Origin: Spartobacteria bacterium
GTDB taxonomy: Bacteria; Verrucomicrobiota; Verrucomicrobiia; Chthoniobacterales; UBA10450
DNA: 64,000 nt
NCBI GenBank assembly: GCA_003169695.1
Contig: PNAS01000056.1
Location: 1 to 64,000 of the forward strand
Reading direction: 5' to 3'
The translations under genes were made by a program, and so were the position numbers. Under the pieces are notes generated by a model. It searched no databases and was not told the origin of the DNA. It saw only the letters and a program-made list of their open reading frames with translations. Of the stretch, positions 17,531-26,445 are shown piece after piece (positions within the stretch are counted from its first letter, which is position 1; each line of letters begins with the position of its first letter).

Positions 17531-18220
17531 TCACACGAGTGGGGCGCTCGCGGGCACCGTTGAGCGCAGTGGTCGACCTTCCTCGCTGCCGGTTCGGCCG
17601 TAATAACACTTGGCGATCAAATCCGAGACGATCGATTCCATTTGGACAGAGAGCACTTCGACCTTTTTCGAAAAATAACTGAAGGCGATCAAGCTCGGCA
17701 CCGCGATGGAGAGTCCAAAAATGGTACAGTTCAGCGCCATGGAGATGCCGAGCGCGACGGCCTTTGTGTCCGCCGCACCGCTGCTCAAGCCCAGCCCCGA
17801 GAAAACCTGCACGAGTCCCGAGACGGTGCCGATCAAACCGATGAGCGGTGCGATTCCGGTAACGACTTCGAGGACGATCAGCCCGCGCTCCAGTCGCACC
17901 AACTCGGCGCGCGCTTTCGTTTGCGCGAACTCGATATTCTCCGATCGCGGCCAGCGCATATGCTGCAACGCGACGCGCGTGATTCGGGCAAGCGAGGAAT
18001 TGTCGTCATTCACGATGCGCATGAGCCGCTCCGCGCTCCCGCCGGGAACGAGCCTTTCGATTTCACTTTCAATCACCAGCGGTAAAACCTTTTTTTCCCG
18101 CAACGTCAGGACGCTTAGAACGATCGTTGTGACGGTCACAATCGAGCAGGCGAGCAGCGGCCACATGAAAAGGCCGCCTTTGGCGAAAAAGCTCACCATG
18201 GTCTGAAGTGTCTGTGTCAC
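17531..18220 (-). CDS. exbB: MotA/TolQ/ExbB proton channel protein (cluster 1)
   Basis: 229-aa polytopic membrane protein. The first hydrophobic segment (FFAKGGLFMWPLLACSIVTVTTIVLSV) is followed by a cytoplasmic region, then two long spans: LEVVTGIAPLIGLIGTVSGL (with the Thr/Gly-rich proton path) and ISMALNCTIFGLSIAVPSLIAFSYF. The length and order match ExbB/TolQ. It is followed by exbD and preceded by the TonB-like gene, so this is a complete energy-transducing set. Confidence 0.92.
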   Translation of the reverse strand: MTQTLQTMVSFFAKGGLFMWPLLACSIVTVTTIVLSVLTLREKKVLPLVIESEIERLVPGGSAERLMRIVNDDNSSLARITRVALQHMRWPRSENIEFAQTKARAELVRLERGLIVLEVVTGIAPLIGLIGTVSGLVQVFSGLGLSSGAADTKAVALGISMALNCTIFGLSIAVPSLIAFSYFSKKVEVLSVQMESIVSDLIAKCYYGRTGSEEGRPLRSTVPASAPLV

Positions 18221-18242
18221 GGGCAGCGGGCGAAGTCGGTCA

Positions 18243-19298
18243 TCATCGATTTGAGTAGGAGATAAAGGTAAAATCCACAGGCATTCTGCCCTCGGGCAAA
18301 GTCGCGATCAGGTCGGGCGGAATGGGAGGAATGTGCGCTTCCTGAAATGATTGCAAGCAGATGTTGGCGAAAGCTTCGTTCGCATTATTCGAGACGACCC
18401 GCAAATTTTGCACGTGCCCTTCCGCATCCACCTGCGCCTGGATGTTTGCCGTCCCGACGCTGACCAGGTCCCCTTTTGCATTCATGTAATAATACCAACG
18501 CGACCCGATCGCATCGGAAACTGTTTTTTGGTATCGCCCGAGCGGCGTTCCGACCGCGTTGACGGAGGAAGGGCCGCGATTTGTCAGGCGACCGGTAATT
18601 CGAGTCTCCTCCTTTTGCGCCTGATAATTCGAAGCTGACAGTTCTGGTTTGGGCCGCGGGGCCACTGGAGGCGCTGACTCTGTGACAACCGGGGGTGGAG
18701 AAGGCTCTGTTTCGTCCGGCGCCTTAATTGGTGGCGGCGGTGTTGACGTCAACATCGCCAATTGTTCGGGCTCTGGTGTAGTGACGGGCGCGGCTGTTGG
18801 CGTGGAGATGGGTACTTCCGAGGCCTTTGGTTTCGGCGGCGTGGTTGCCGCAGGCGCAGGCTTCGATTCCGGCGCGACAGTTGATTGCGGTTCGGGCTGC
18901 GGCTTCGATCCGTCGGTCGGCAGGGAAAACTGGTGCGTTTCCAGATTAACGACTGGACGTTCTTTGCCGTCCTGCGTCGGGAGCGGTGCATCGCCCGTGG
19001 CGGGAAGTTTACTTGCCGCGATCGAATTGGCGTTCGACTCGAAGGTCTGCTCTTTTGGCTTCTCCGCCGACTCCTTGGAGGGCTCCGTCTCCATAAACGG
19101 CGGATCTTTCGGCACGAGGGAAGGCGGTGTCGCGGATAGATCGACGATGGTGAGCTCAACCGGTTTGTCCTCAAGCGGAAGAGCGGGCGTAAACGCACTG
19201 CCGAACGCAGCGAGCGAGTACCCGACCGCGAGATGCAGAAACAGCGATATCAGAATCGCCAGCCCAAGTTTCCGGCGCTCTTTTGTTTGTTCCATCAT
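18243..19298 (-). CDS. TonB/TolA-like proline-rich energy transducer (cluster 1)
   Basis: 351-aa protein with an N-terminal membrane anchor (KLGLAILISLFLHLAVGYSLAAF), a long Pro/Ala/Thr/Glu-rich spacer (residues about 40-240) that could cross the periplasm, and a C-terminal domain (SRWYYYMNAKGDL, VQAQVDAEGH-type beta strands, IPPIPPDLIATLP) like the TonB/TolA C-terminal fold. It lies just upstream of exbB and exbD, which identifies the complex. Whether it serves TonB-dependent receptors or a Tol-like role is not decided by the sequence. The long frame includes no other domain. Confidence 0.85.
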   Translation of the reverse strand: MMEQTKERRKLGLAILISLFLHLAVGYSLAAFGSAFTPALPLEDKPVELTIVDLSATPPSLVPKDPPFMETEPSKESAEKPKEQTFESNANSIAASKLPATGDAPLPTQDGKERPVVNLETHQFSLPTDGSKPQPEPQSTVAPESKPAPAATTPPKPKASEVPISTPTAAPVTTPEPEQLAMLTSTPPPPIKAPDETEPSPPPVVTESAPPVAPRPKPELSASNYQAQKEETRITGRLTNRGPSSVNAVGTPLGRYQKTVSDAIGSRWYYYMNAKGDLVSVGTANIQAQVDAEGHVQNLRVVSNNANEAFANICLQSFQEAHIPPIPPDLIATLPEGRMPVDFTFISYSNR

Positions 19299-19347
19299 TC
19301 AGTGAGACCGCTCAGGATCGACGACTGCTCAACAATACTCTGGCCTG

Positions 19348-19368
19348 CAATTGAGAGCTCTCCAATTG
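19348..19368. promoter_or_regulatory. Near-palindrome upstream of tonB cluster 1
   Basis: CAATTGAGAGCTCTCCAATTG is an almost perfect palindrome (arms CAATTG and CAATTG around AGAGCTCT, with one base out of register). It lies about 50 bp upstream of the TonB-like start codon at 19298, a position suited to an operator or -35 region. The cognate regulator is unknown. Confidence 0.25.
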
Positions 19369-19418
19369 GTCCGATAATATCGCACATTGCATGGCCTAAC
19401 AACTGCGCCCTTCGGTCC

Positions 19419-20273
19419 TCACTTCGTGGCCACCCGGGGAACGGCGCCGCCTTTTCGCGCATGATGAAACAGGTATTGCTGCGCGTACCCGCCGTGTTCT
19501 CCGAAGTAGGTTTCACAAAAGGCGCGGAGCTGTGTTGCGGTTACTTTTCGTTTTCGAGAAAAGTATTTTTGTTTCAGGACGCGCTCGATCCAGACGTCGA
19601 TTGGAAACGCCCGCAACCGCTCGTAGGCAAAGAGCATCACACAACTAGCAACCTTTGCGCCCACGCCAGGCAGTTCACACAGATGGGCCCTCAGTGATTC
19701 ATCGGATAGCTCGCTCCATTGTTCGAGATCGGCGTCGCCAGAGGTAACGAGGCGCGCCGTCGCCAGCAGGGTTTTCGCCCGGTAACCGAGCGCGCACGCC
19801 CGCAAATCTTGGTCGGTGAGTTTCGCGATTCGACGGGGAGTTGGAAACGAATGCACTTCGCTATCAAGGACGCGCTGACGCCTGCCGTATCGAGTGCGCA
19901 ATGCTCGCGAGATTTGACGAATGTGCGCCACCTGCTTCATCGATGAGGTGATGAACGTGGCCAGACACTCCCAGCGTGGTTGCCGAATGATTCGCAAGCC
20001 TGCGCAAAAATCCCGCGCCGCGCACATTGCCGGGTCGTCGGGGAACGATCGGCAAATCTCCCTGAGCGGATGATCGAGTGCAAAATAGTACACGATCATT
20101 TTTGCCGTGACGCCGCTGAAAAAAAGCCGGTTCCGCCGTTGCTCCACATACACACCCTTCGCGCCGATAGTTCCTACGAAACCGTCGCCGCTCGTCTCCC
20201 AATGAAACACCTGTCCGGAGTCCAGGGTGCGCGCGAGATCAAAATCATCCGCGGTGATATGCGCCAGCCTCAT
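19419..20273 (-). CDS. 8-oxoguanine DNA glycosylase-like HhH-GPD protein
   Basis: Base-excision repair enzyme of the OGG1/AlkA family. The N-terminal TBP-like domain includes LDSGQVFHWE, typical of OGG1-like proteins. The HhH-GPD core has ELPGVGAKVASCVMLFAYE, where the Lys aligns with the OGG1 catalytic lysine, and RAFPIDVWIERVL, with the catalytic Asp. The SSMKQVAHIRQ stretch corresponds to the OGG1 base-contact helix. The ATG start at 20273 (MRLAHIT, 284 aa) is preferred to the upstream GTG at 20297. It lies 120 bp upstream of the tonB cluster on the same strand. Confidence 0.88.
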   Translation of the reverse strand: MRLAHITADDFDLARTLDSGQVFHWETSGDGFVGTIGAKGVYVEQRRNRLFFSGVTAKMIVYYFALDHPLREICRSFPDDPAMCAARDFCAGLRIIRQPRWECLATFITSSMKQVAHIRQISRALRTRYGRRQRVLDSEVHSFPTPRRIAKLTDQDLRACALGYRAKTLLATARLVTSGDADLEQWSELSDESLRAHLCELPGVGAKVASCVMLFAYERLRAFPIDVWIERVLKQKYFSRKRKVTATQLRAFCETYFGEHGGYAQQYLFHHARKGGAVPRVATK

Positions 20274-20278
20274 GAGAT

Positions 20279-20387
20279 TTGATCCGCAGATTAACACGGA
20301 TCAGCATGGATTTGGCGAACGCCACTTCAGTGTCACATGAAAATCCGAGTTTCATCCGTGTTCATCCGTGGCTAAATACTTCGTCCC
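20279..20387. repeat. Intergenic repeat with mirrored ATCCGTGTT arms
   Basis: Between the glycosylase and the symporter lie GATTAACACGGATCAGCATGG and, about 50 bp on, CATCCGTGTTCATCCGTGG. The arms AACACGGAT and ATCCGTGTT are exact reverse complements. Short phrases of this type recur in intergenic DNA of many bacteria, so it may be a dispersed repeat, but no second copy was found in this window. Confidence 0.4.
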
Positions 20388-21986
20388 ATGGATCTCCGCC
20401 TCGCCATCGATACCGGCGTTCTCCTTCTCTACTTAATCGTCATCATCTTCATCGGCCTGCGCATGGGCCGAAAGGAGGACAATCTCGAAGATTTTGCGCT
20501 CGCCGGGCGGCGCATCCCATGGTGGGCGGTGCTCGCTTCCCTGGTGGCGGCCGAAACCAGCGCCGGCACATTTTTCGGCACGCCCGGAGAGGGCTTCGCG
20601 CTGCGCAACTACACTTACCTGCAACTCGCCTTCGGCACGATCATCGGACGCGTTCTCGTCAGCTACATTTTCATCAAGCCGTATTACGACTACAAGGTTT
20701 TCTCGATTTACGAATACCTGACCGCGCGGTTCGGCGTCGCGAGTAAGAATGCGGCCTCCGCTGTTTTCATGATAACGCGTCTGCTCGCTTCCGGGGCGCG
20801 GTTGTATGTGGCCGCGATCGCATTCGCCCTAGCCTACGAGATGATCAGCGGTGCTCGACCAAACCAAACGCAAACGCTCTGGATTTATATCGGGGCCACT
20901 GTTGCCGTCGTCCTTCTCACTGCCATTTACACCACGTTCGGTGGAATCAAGGCCGTCATTTGGACCGATTTGATTCAAGCCTCGATCATGATTGGTAGCG
21001 CGGTGATCGCGCTTGGTTTGCTTTACTTCGCGATTCCCGGCGGCTGGCACGAAATCGTGCAACGCCACGGCGATTTCCATGCTTCGGATCTCATCGCCAC
21101 CGGTCTCGATCCCGCCAGGCATGGCTGGGACAAATGGAAAGGCATGTTCGAGACCGAGTACACAATCTTTGCCGGTTTGATCGGGGCCGTATTCATCACC
21201 ATGGCCACCCACGGCACCGATCAAGACATGGTGCAGCGAATGTTAACTGCGAAAGATATACGTCGGAGCCGGCGTTCCCTCATTTTCTCCGGACTCGCCG
21301 ACATCCCAATCGCGCTCACGTTTCTCAGCATTGGATTGCTGCTCTGGGTTTATTATCAAGCCCATCCGGATCCGACGCTGCCCAAGAGCCCGAACGAAAC
21401 CTTCTGTCACTTCATCCTCTATCAAATGCCCGTGGGCCTTCGCGGATTGCTCCTCGCTGGAATTTTCGCCACCGCCATGGGATCGCTCAGCACTGCGTTG
21501 AACGCGCTCGCCACCAGTTTTACGCGCGATTGGTACGAGCCTTACCTCAACCCCGCGGCGACCGACGCGCAGAGCTTGCGCGCCGTGCGGTGGGCGACCG
21601 TCTGGTTTTCCGTTCTGATGATCATTGTTGCGTCAACGACGGCCTATCTCGTCATCGTGCACCCGAACGTTCGGATCATCCCAATTGTGCTCGGAATTTG
21701 GGGCTATACCTACGGCTCATTGCTCGGTGTTTTTTTTGCAGGAATGCTCACCAAAATGCGCGGAAACGATCGCGGTAACATTATCGCCATGATTCTCGGT
21801 TTTCTTGTCGTGGCAATCCTGAGCGGTTTGCCGAACAACGTCGCCGGAATCTTCGGCACGAAATTCTACCAACAGCCGAGCTGGCTGCCGGTGATGGAAT
21901 TCCCCTGGTGGATTTTCTTCGGCACCATCGTCACGTTTCTTGTGGCGATTCTTTTCCGGAGCCGTCCGCATCAGCGGCCAGCTTGA
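20388..21986 (+). CDS. Sodium:solute symporter (SSS family)
   Basis: 532-aa protein with about 13 predicted transmembrane spans. It begins with a span ending [10 protein letters not shown] and [21 protein letters not shown], a family signature. [37 protein letters not shown] and [26 protein letters not shown] (the SSS signature with the conserved Ser/Thr sodium ligands) follow. Family members carry sugars, amino acids, carboxylates or nucleosides with sodium; the substrate here is not evident. Its 3' end overlaps the 3' end of aspS on the other strand by 56 bp. Start ATG 20388 gives the normal N-terminus. Confidence 0.92.
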   Translation: MDLRLAIDTGVLLLYLIVIIFIGLRMGRKEDNLEDFALAGRRIPWWAVLASLVAAETSAGTFFGTPGEGFALRNYTYLQLAFGTIIGRVLVSYIFIKPYYDYKVFSIYEYLTARFGVASKNAASAVFMITRLLASGARLYVAAIAFALAYEMISGARPNQTQTLWIYIGATVAVVLLTAIYTTFGGIKAVIWTDLIQASIMIGSAVIALGLLYFAIPGGWHEIVQRHGDFHASDLIATGLDPARHGWDKWKGMFETEYTIFAGLIGAVFITMATHGTDQDMVQRMLTAKDIRRSRRSLIFSGLADIPIALTFLSIGLLLWVYYQAHPDPTLPKSPNETFCHFILYQMPVGLRGLLLAGIFATAMGSLSTALNALATSFTRDWYEPYLNPAATDAQSLRAVRWATVWFSVLMIIVASTTAYLVIVHPNVRIIPIVLGIWGYTYGSLLGVFFAGMLTKMRGNDRGNIIAMILGFLVVAILSGLPNNVAGIFGTKFYQQPSWLPVMEFPWWIFFGTIVTFLVAILFRSRPHQRPA

Positions 21987-23730
21987 TTCCCAGATCGCGC
22001 AACTGGCGCGCATCGACGGCGGTCGGCGAATGGGACATCAAATCGATGCCGCGGTTGTTTTTCGGGAAGGCGATCACCTCGCGGATGCTTTCTTCGCCGC
22101 AGATCAACATCACGATGCGGTCGAGGCCCAAGGCGATGCCGCCATGCGGCGGCGCACCCAGGCGAAAGGCGCGGAGAAGATGGCCGAAAAGCGTCTCCTG
22201 ATCTTCCTCGCTCACGCCGAGCGCGGCGAAGATTTTTGCCTGCAAGTCGGGCTCGTGAATCCGGATGCTGCCGCCGCCGAGCTCCACGCCGTTGAGCACG
22301 ACATCGTATGCTTCCGCGCGCACCTCGCGATATCGTTCCGCTTCGAGTTTCTCGATGTCTTCCGCTTTCGGCCGCGTGAAGGGATGATGCACCGCATTCC
22401 ACTTGTTCTCCTCCGCGCTGAATGCCATCAGCGGAAAGTCGGTCACCCAAAGAAAGTCGAGCTGTTCCGAGCCGGCGGTCAGTTTCTGCATCTCAGCGAT
22501 TCGAGTGCGAAGCCGGCCGAGCACTTCGCAGACAACGTCCCATTTGTCCGCAGCGAACAGGATCAGATCGCCTTCTTCGACCAGCAGCTTCGAGCGCAGC
22601 GCTTCCTTTTCGGCAGCGCCGAAAAACTTCACGATCGGTGATTTCCACTCGCCGTTTTCCACTTTGATGAAGGCGAGTCCCTTTGCGCCATAATGCTTGG
22701 CCATCGCGGTGAGTTCGTCGCTCTGACCGATCGTGAGGTTCGCAAATCCTTTCGCATTGATCGCCTTGACCGCGCCGCCAGCATCGAGCGCGCCGCGAAA
22801 CATCTTGAAAGTGCTTGCTTGAAAGATCTCGCCCAGGTCGGTGAGGCGCATGGCGAAACGCCGGTCGGGCTTGTCGCTCCCGTATTCGTCCATCGCCTCC
22901 GCGTGGGTGAGCCGCGGGAAGGGCGTGGGAACCTCGACGCCGCGTCCCGCGCGAAAGAGCGCGGCGAGCAAACCTTCCACCAGGAGAAAAATGTCGTCGG
23001 GCGTGACGAACGAAGCCTCGATGTCAATCTGGGTAAATTCCGGCTGGCGATCGGCGCGCAGATCTTCATCGCGAAAACATTTCGCGATCTGAAAATATTT
23101 CTCGATCCCGCCCACCATGAGTAACTGTTTGTATTGCTGCGGCGCCTGCGGCAGTGCGTAAAACTTCCCTTTTGTCAGACGGCTCGGGACCAGAAAATCG
23201 CGGGCGCCTTCCGGCGTGCTCTTGGAAAGAATCGGGGTTTCAATTTCCACGAATCCTTTTGCATCGAGGAAATCGCGCGTGGCTTTCGTGACCTTGTGAC
23301 GCAGCCGAAGATTGTGCGTCATCTGCGGTCGGCGCAGATCGAAGTAACGATAGCTGAGCCGCAGGTCTTCGTTGCTGACTTCGGCATCGAGCGGGAACGG
23401 AAGAACGTCTGCCCGATTCAGGATCCGCAAATTGTCGGGGACGAGCTCGATGTCACCGGTAGGCAGCTTCGGGTTTTCCGTCCCCGGCACGCGCGCTGAG
23501 ACTTTGCCTTCAACTTCAATCACGTCTTCGTGCCGCAGGTGATGGGCCTGAGCGGCGATCTCGGCATTTTCCTCCGGCCGAAAAACTACCTGGGTCAGGC
23601 CCTCGCGATCTCGCAGATCGATGAAGATCACGCCGCCGTGATCACGCCGAACGTGCACCCAGCCGGCCAGCATCGCGGTGCGGCCGATGTCGCCCTTGCG
23701 GAGTTCGTTGCAATGGTGGGTGCGGTACAT
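21931..23730 (-). CDS. aspS: Aspartyl-tRNA synthetase
   Basis: Class II synthetase of 599 aa. The N-terminal OB-fold anticodon-binding domain has [22 protein letters not shown]. Class II motif 1 is in the [22 protein letters not shown] block, motif 2 in [25 protein letters not shown], and motif 3 in [15 protein letters not shown]. The bacterial GAD insertion domain lies between motifs 2 and 3. The size and insertion are those of bacterial AspRS; whether it is discriminating cannot be judged here. The last 56 bp overlap the end of the convergent symporter gene. hisS lies 87 bp upstream of its start. Confidence 0.97.
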   Translation of the reverse strand: MYRTHHCNELRKGDIGRTAMLAGWVHVRRDHGGVIFIDLRDREGLTQVVFRPEENAEIAAQAHHLRHEDVIEVEGKVSARVPGTENPKLPTGDIELVPDNLRILNRADVLPFPLDAEVSNEDLRLSYRYFDLRRPQMTHNLRLRHKVTKATRDFLDAKGFVEIETPILSKSTPEGARDFLVPSRLTKGKFYALPQAPQQYKQLLMVGGIEKYFQIAKCFRDEDLRADRQPEFTQIDIEASFVTPDDIFLLVEGLLAALFRAGRGVEVPTPFPRLTHAEAMDEYGSDKPDRRFAMRLTDLGEIFQASTFKMFRGALDAGGAVKAINAKGFANLTIGQSDELTAMAKHYGAKGLAFIKVENGEWKSPIVKFFGAAEKEALRSKLLVEEGDLILFAADKWDVVCEVLGRLRTRIAEMQKLTAGSEQLDFLWVTDFPLMAFSAEENKWNAVHHPFTRPKAEDIEKLEAERYREVRAEAYDVVLNGVELGGGSIRIHEPDLQAKIFAALGVSEEDQETLFGHLLRAFRLGAPPHGGIALGLDRIVMLICGEESIREVIAFPKNNRGIDLMSHSPTAVDARQLRDLGIKLAADADGSGKESPQET

Positions 23731-23749
23731 GATGCGCGATCAACCTGCC

Positions 23750-23834
23750 CATTCTGAGCGAAACAAAGAATCTCGCAAGCGATGTCGATGCCGAAAGTAG
23801 TTTGCGAGGCCCCTCGCTTACGCTCGGGATGACA
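23750..23834. repeat. Dispersed palindromic repeat overlapping the hisS stop codon
   Basis: The arms CATTCTGAGCG (23750-23760) and CGCTCGGGATGAC (from 23821) and the inner CTCGCAAGC / TTGCGAGGCCC pairs form an imperfect palindrome of the same family as at 45819. It fills the hisS-aspS gap. Its right arm extends across the end of hisS, so the last residues of HisRS (SSRA) are encoded by the repeat. Confidence 0.65.
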
Positions 23835-25074
23835 GAAGCGTGGCGACGCGTGCGGGGAGTTCTTCGCGGGGCACAAGGCTCTGGTCGCCCGTGCACAAGT
23901 CTTTGAGTTTCAATTGCGGCCACTCGTCGCCGAACAGAACCGCGAGACGCGCGCCCAGTTGCTCGGCAGTCTGAAATTGTTTTCCGACTTTCGCGGGTGT
24001 CAGCGAATAATCTACGCGATAGCCGTTATCGCGGAGCGTTTGGATAAGTTGCAAAGCGTCAGGTCGCCGTTCCTCCTTTGCGATCACAGCGTAAATCTGG
24101 AGGTCATGCTGCGATTGAATCGCTTCCTCCATTTTTTTGCGGGCAGAGGGAACCTCCTTGATCAGCTCTCCCAAGACGACGTCGCCCATGGCGAAACCAA
24201 CTGCCGGGAAATCCACGGCACCATCGCTCAATTGATGAATGAGTGTGTCGTAGCGTCCACCACCGGCGATAGCGCGGAATTTCCGAGGGCGATCAAAAAC
24301 TTCAAAGACCACACCGGTATAATAGGCCAGTCCGCGTACGATCCGCAGGTTGAATTCGCAATACTGGAGCAGGTCACGCGTCTCTAATTGCTCACGTAAC
24401 GGAGCAAACCACTCCAGATTCGCATTCGCGAGAAAGGCCATTAATCGCGCCACTGAAACCCCAAAAAGCTCTAATTTGGGTTGAATCTTTTCAACCTCTT
24501 CGCGATCAAGCTTGTCGATCACGTTCAAGAAATCGGCCTTTTGCTCGGGACCAATTCCAAAGTCAGGTAAGAATCGGTCCCAAGCGGCTCGATCGCTGAT
24601 TCGCACGACGAAATCGTCGGCCGCCAATCCAACCTCCCTCAGCAAGTCAATACACAGCGCGATCAACTCGACATCCGCACCTGACGATTGGTCCCCGATG
24701 ATGTCGCAGTTAAGTTGAAAATGTTCGCGCAAGCGACCGCGCTGTTGTTTCTCATATCGGAAACATTGCGGGATGGAGAACCACTTGAGCGGTTTCTTAA
24801 ACTCGCGCTCATGCGCCGCAATCACGCGCGCCAGCGTGGGCGTTAATTCCGGCCGCATCGCCACTTCGCGTTCGCCCTTGTCGGTAAAACTAAAGAGCTG
24901 CGCAACGATCTCCGGCCCGCTCTTCTTCTTGTAAAGATCAGTCGGTTCCAGGACCGGGCCATCCCACTCGACAAAGCCGTAGCGGCGACAAACCTCGCGC
25001 CAACGCGCGAAAATGTAATTCCGCGCCGCGCAATCGTTTGGCAGAAAATCACGGAAGCCAGGGAGCGATTGCAT
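23818..25074 (-). CDS. hisS: Histidyl-tRNA synthetase
   Basis: Class II synthetase of 418 aa. It starts MQSLPGFRDFLPND. Motif 1 lies in GFVEWDGPVLEPTDLY, motif 2 in QCFRYEKQQRGRLREHFQLNCD, the HisA motif in VRGLAYYTGVVFEVFD and motif 3 in DFPAVGFAMGDVVL. The C-terminal anticodon domain follows (DNGYRVDYSLTPAKVGKQFQTAE). The final four residues lie within a dispersed repeat. aspS is downstream on the same strand, a common hisS-aspS arrangement. Confidence 0.97.
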   Translation of the reverse strand: MQSLPGFRDFLPNDCAARNYIFARWREVCRRYGFVEWDGPVLEPTDLYKKKSGPEIVAQLFSFTDKGEREVAMRPELTPTLARVIAAHEREFKKPLKWFSIPQCFRYEKQQRGRLREHFQLNCDIIGDQSSGADVELIALCIDLLREVGLAADDFVVRISDRAAWDRFLPDFGIGPEQKADFLNVIDKLDREEVEKIQPKLELFGVSVARLMAFLANANLEWFAPLREQLETRDLLQYCEFNLRIVRGLAYYTGVVFEVFDRPRKFRAIAGGGRYDTLIHQLSDGAVDFPAVGFAMGDVVLGELIKEVPSARKKMEEAIQSQHDLQIYAVIAKEERRPDALQLIQTLRDNGYRVDYSLTPAKVGKQFQTAEQLGARLAVLFGDEWPQLKLKDLCTGDQSLVPREELPARVATLLSSRA

Positions 25075-25233
25075 GGAATCAATAAGTCAGGTTGGCGAGA
25101 GGGCGGGCGAGGTAAAGGGAACCGCACCCTGTGCGGATTACGAAATGAGAGTGCGGTTGAATAAACTCCAGCTTCGGGCAGTCGGATGAATGCACGACGG
25201 AGACCATCCGTTTAACCACAGCAAAGGACAAAT

Positions 25234-25674
25234 ATGAAACAAAACAGATTGATTAAATTATTGGCAGCCGGAGCCGTCAGCGCAATCGCGCTTACCACAG
25301 CTTTCGCGCAAACATCCTCAACCACCACCACGACCAACCCAGCGGTCCCTGTGACGAGCAGCTCATCGACCACAACATCGACCAGCACAATGGACGCGTC
25401 GGGCACTATCACAACCTACACGCCGGGCTCGGATTACATCTCCTTCCGCACGGAGACAAGTAGCGCGCCGGTGAAGTATTATTACACCAAGAGCACGACG
25501 ATCGTTGATCCGGAAGGCAAGACGGTTGAGTGGTCCATGCTCAAGCCTGACATGCCGGTGAGATACACCTACGTGAAAGAAGGCGACCGCATGGTGATCA
25601 GCAAGATCACGCTGACGAAGCCAGTGTCGTATTACGAAAAGACGACCACAACGACGACTACGACCAAGCCCTAA
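25234..25674 (+). CDS. Small secreted Ser/Thr-rich protein, copy 1 of tandem duplication
   Basis: 146-aa exported protein. The first 26 residues (KQNRLIKLLAAGAVSAIALTTAFAQ) are a signal peptide. A Ser/Thr-rich linker follows, then a short domain starting GTITTYTPGSDYISFRTETSS with KYYYTKSTTIVDPEGKTVEW and VRYTYVKEGDRMVISKITLT, and a Thr-rich tail. No enzyme motif is visible. An AAAGGA ribosome-binding site lies 7 bp before ATG 25234. A paralogue with the same signal and core lies 761 bp downstream. A strong rho-independent terminator follows the gene. Confidence 0.85.
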   Translation: MKQNRLIKLLAAGAVSAIALTTAFAQTSSTTTTTNPAVPVTSSSSTTTSTSTMDASGTITTYTPGSDYISFRTETSSAPVKYYYTKSTTIVDPEGKTVEWSMLKPDMPVRYTYVKEGDRMVISKITLTKPVSYYEKTTTTTTTTKP

Positions 25675-25707
25675 CGGCAAGCGTAGTAGGTTCGAACTGA
25701 AATTGAG

Positions 25708-25743
25708 AATACCCGCGGAACGTGTTTCCGTGGGTATTTTTTT
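25708..25743 (+). terminator. Rho-independent terminator of copy 1
   Basis: Stem AATACCCGCGGAA / TTCCGTGGGTATT with a CGTGT loop, followed by a run of T ending at 25743. One stem position is a G-T (wobble) pair. It lies about 33 bp after the stop codon of the small secreted-protein gene, and copy 2 has the equivalent hairpin at 26404. Confidence 0.92.
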
Positions 25744-25785
25744 CGTTGTAGGGCGTGTTGCTGACCCCGCCCTGCAGGAGACAGT

Positions 25786-25872
25786 TTAGTGGCCGCAGCC
25801 GTTGGGGAATTTCTGGTGCCATTTCCAGACGCTTCCGATGATCGCTTCGAGGCTTGGAATTGCCAGCGGTAT
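25786..25872 (-). pseudogene. galE 3'-end remnant left by tandem duplication
   Basis: Read on the minus strand, this stretch gives PSLEAIIGSVWKWHQKFPNG and ends with a stop codon at 25786. It matches the C-terminus of the intact galE at 26474 (QSLEAIIESAWKWRQKFPNG). There is no start and no further galE sequence to the right, where the upstream flank of the second small-protein gene begins. It is a scar of the duplication that produced the two small genes. Confidence 0.85.
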
Positions 25873-25994
25873 TATTTGATTGCAAGTTCAAACCCGGCAG
25901 GGTGGAATGCGACCGCACTCTACGCCGGCCACCTTGGAGTAGTCGGACAAATGCACGACGGAGAGCATCCGTTTAACCAAAGCAAAGGACAAAT

Positions 25995-26333
25995 ATGAAA
26001 CAAAACAGATTAATTAGATTATTGGCAGCCGGAGCCGTCAGCGCAATCGCGCTTACCACAGCTTTCGCGCAGGATTCGGCGATATCGACGAACGCAATCA
26101 CCGGGGCGGGAACGATCACGGCTTATACGCCGGGCTCGAACACCATCTCGCTCCGCACAAAAACAGGCAGCCAGCCGGTCAACTATCGCTACACCAGCAG
26201 TACGAGGTTCGTGGATTCGGCAGGCAAAACGGCGCTGCCGTCCACGCTTAAGCCTGACATGTTGGTGAAATTCACCTATGTGAAAGAACGCGACGGCATG
26301 GTGATCCGCACGATCACGCTGACGTCCCGCTAG
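25995..26333 (+). CDS. Small secreted protein, copy 2 of tandem duplication
   Basis: 112-aa paralogue of the gene at 25234. The signal peptide is almost identical (KQNRLIRLLAAGAVSAIALT), and the core (GTITAYTPGSNTISLRTKTG, LVKFTYVKERDGMVIRTITL) is diverged but clearly homologous. It lacks most of the Ser/Thr-rich linker, and the Thr-rich tail is lost by an early TAG at 26331. A tail-like sequence remains in another frame after the stop. The AAAGGA ribosome-binding site and upstream sequence are shared with copy 1. Function unknown. Confidence 0.82.
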   Translation: MKQNRLIRLLAAGAVSAIALTTAFAQDSAISTNAITGAGTITAYTPGSNTISLRTKTGSQPVNYRYTSSTRFVDSAGKTALPSTLKPDMLVKFTYVKERDGMVIRTITLTSR

Positions 26334-26403
26334 GAAAGAAAGAGACGACGACCACCACGAGCAAGGCCTAACCGGAGGCCAGTAGTTTCGACCTGAAATC
26401 TAA

Positions 26404-26439
26404 AACACCCGCGGAACGTGTTTCCGCGGGTGTTTTTTT
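26404..26439 (+). terminator. Rho-independent terminator of copy 2
   Basis: Perfect 13-bp stem AACACCCGCGGAA / TTCCGCGGGTGTT with a CGTGT loop and a run of seven T. It is the duplicate of the hairpin at 25708; one base pair differs in a compensatory way (T-A there, C-G here). Confidence 0.93.
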
Positions 26440-26445
26440 GCTCAA

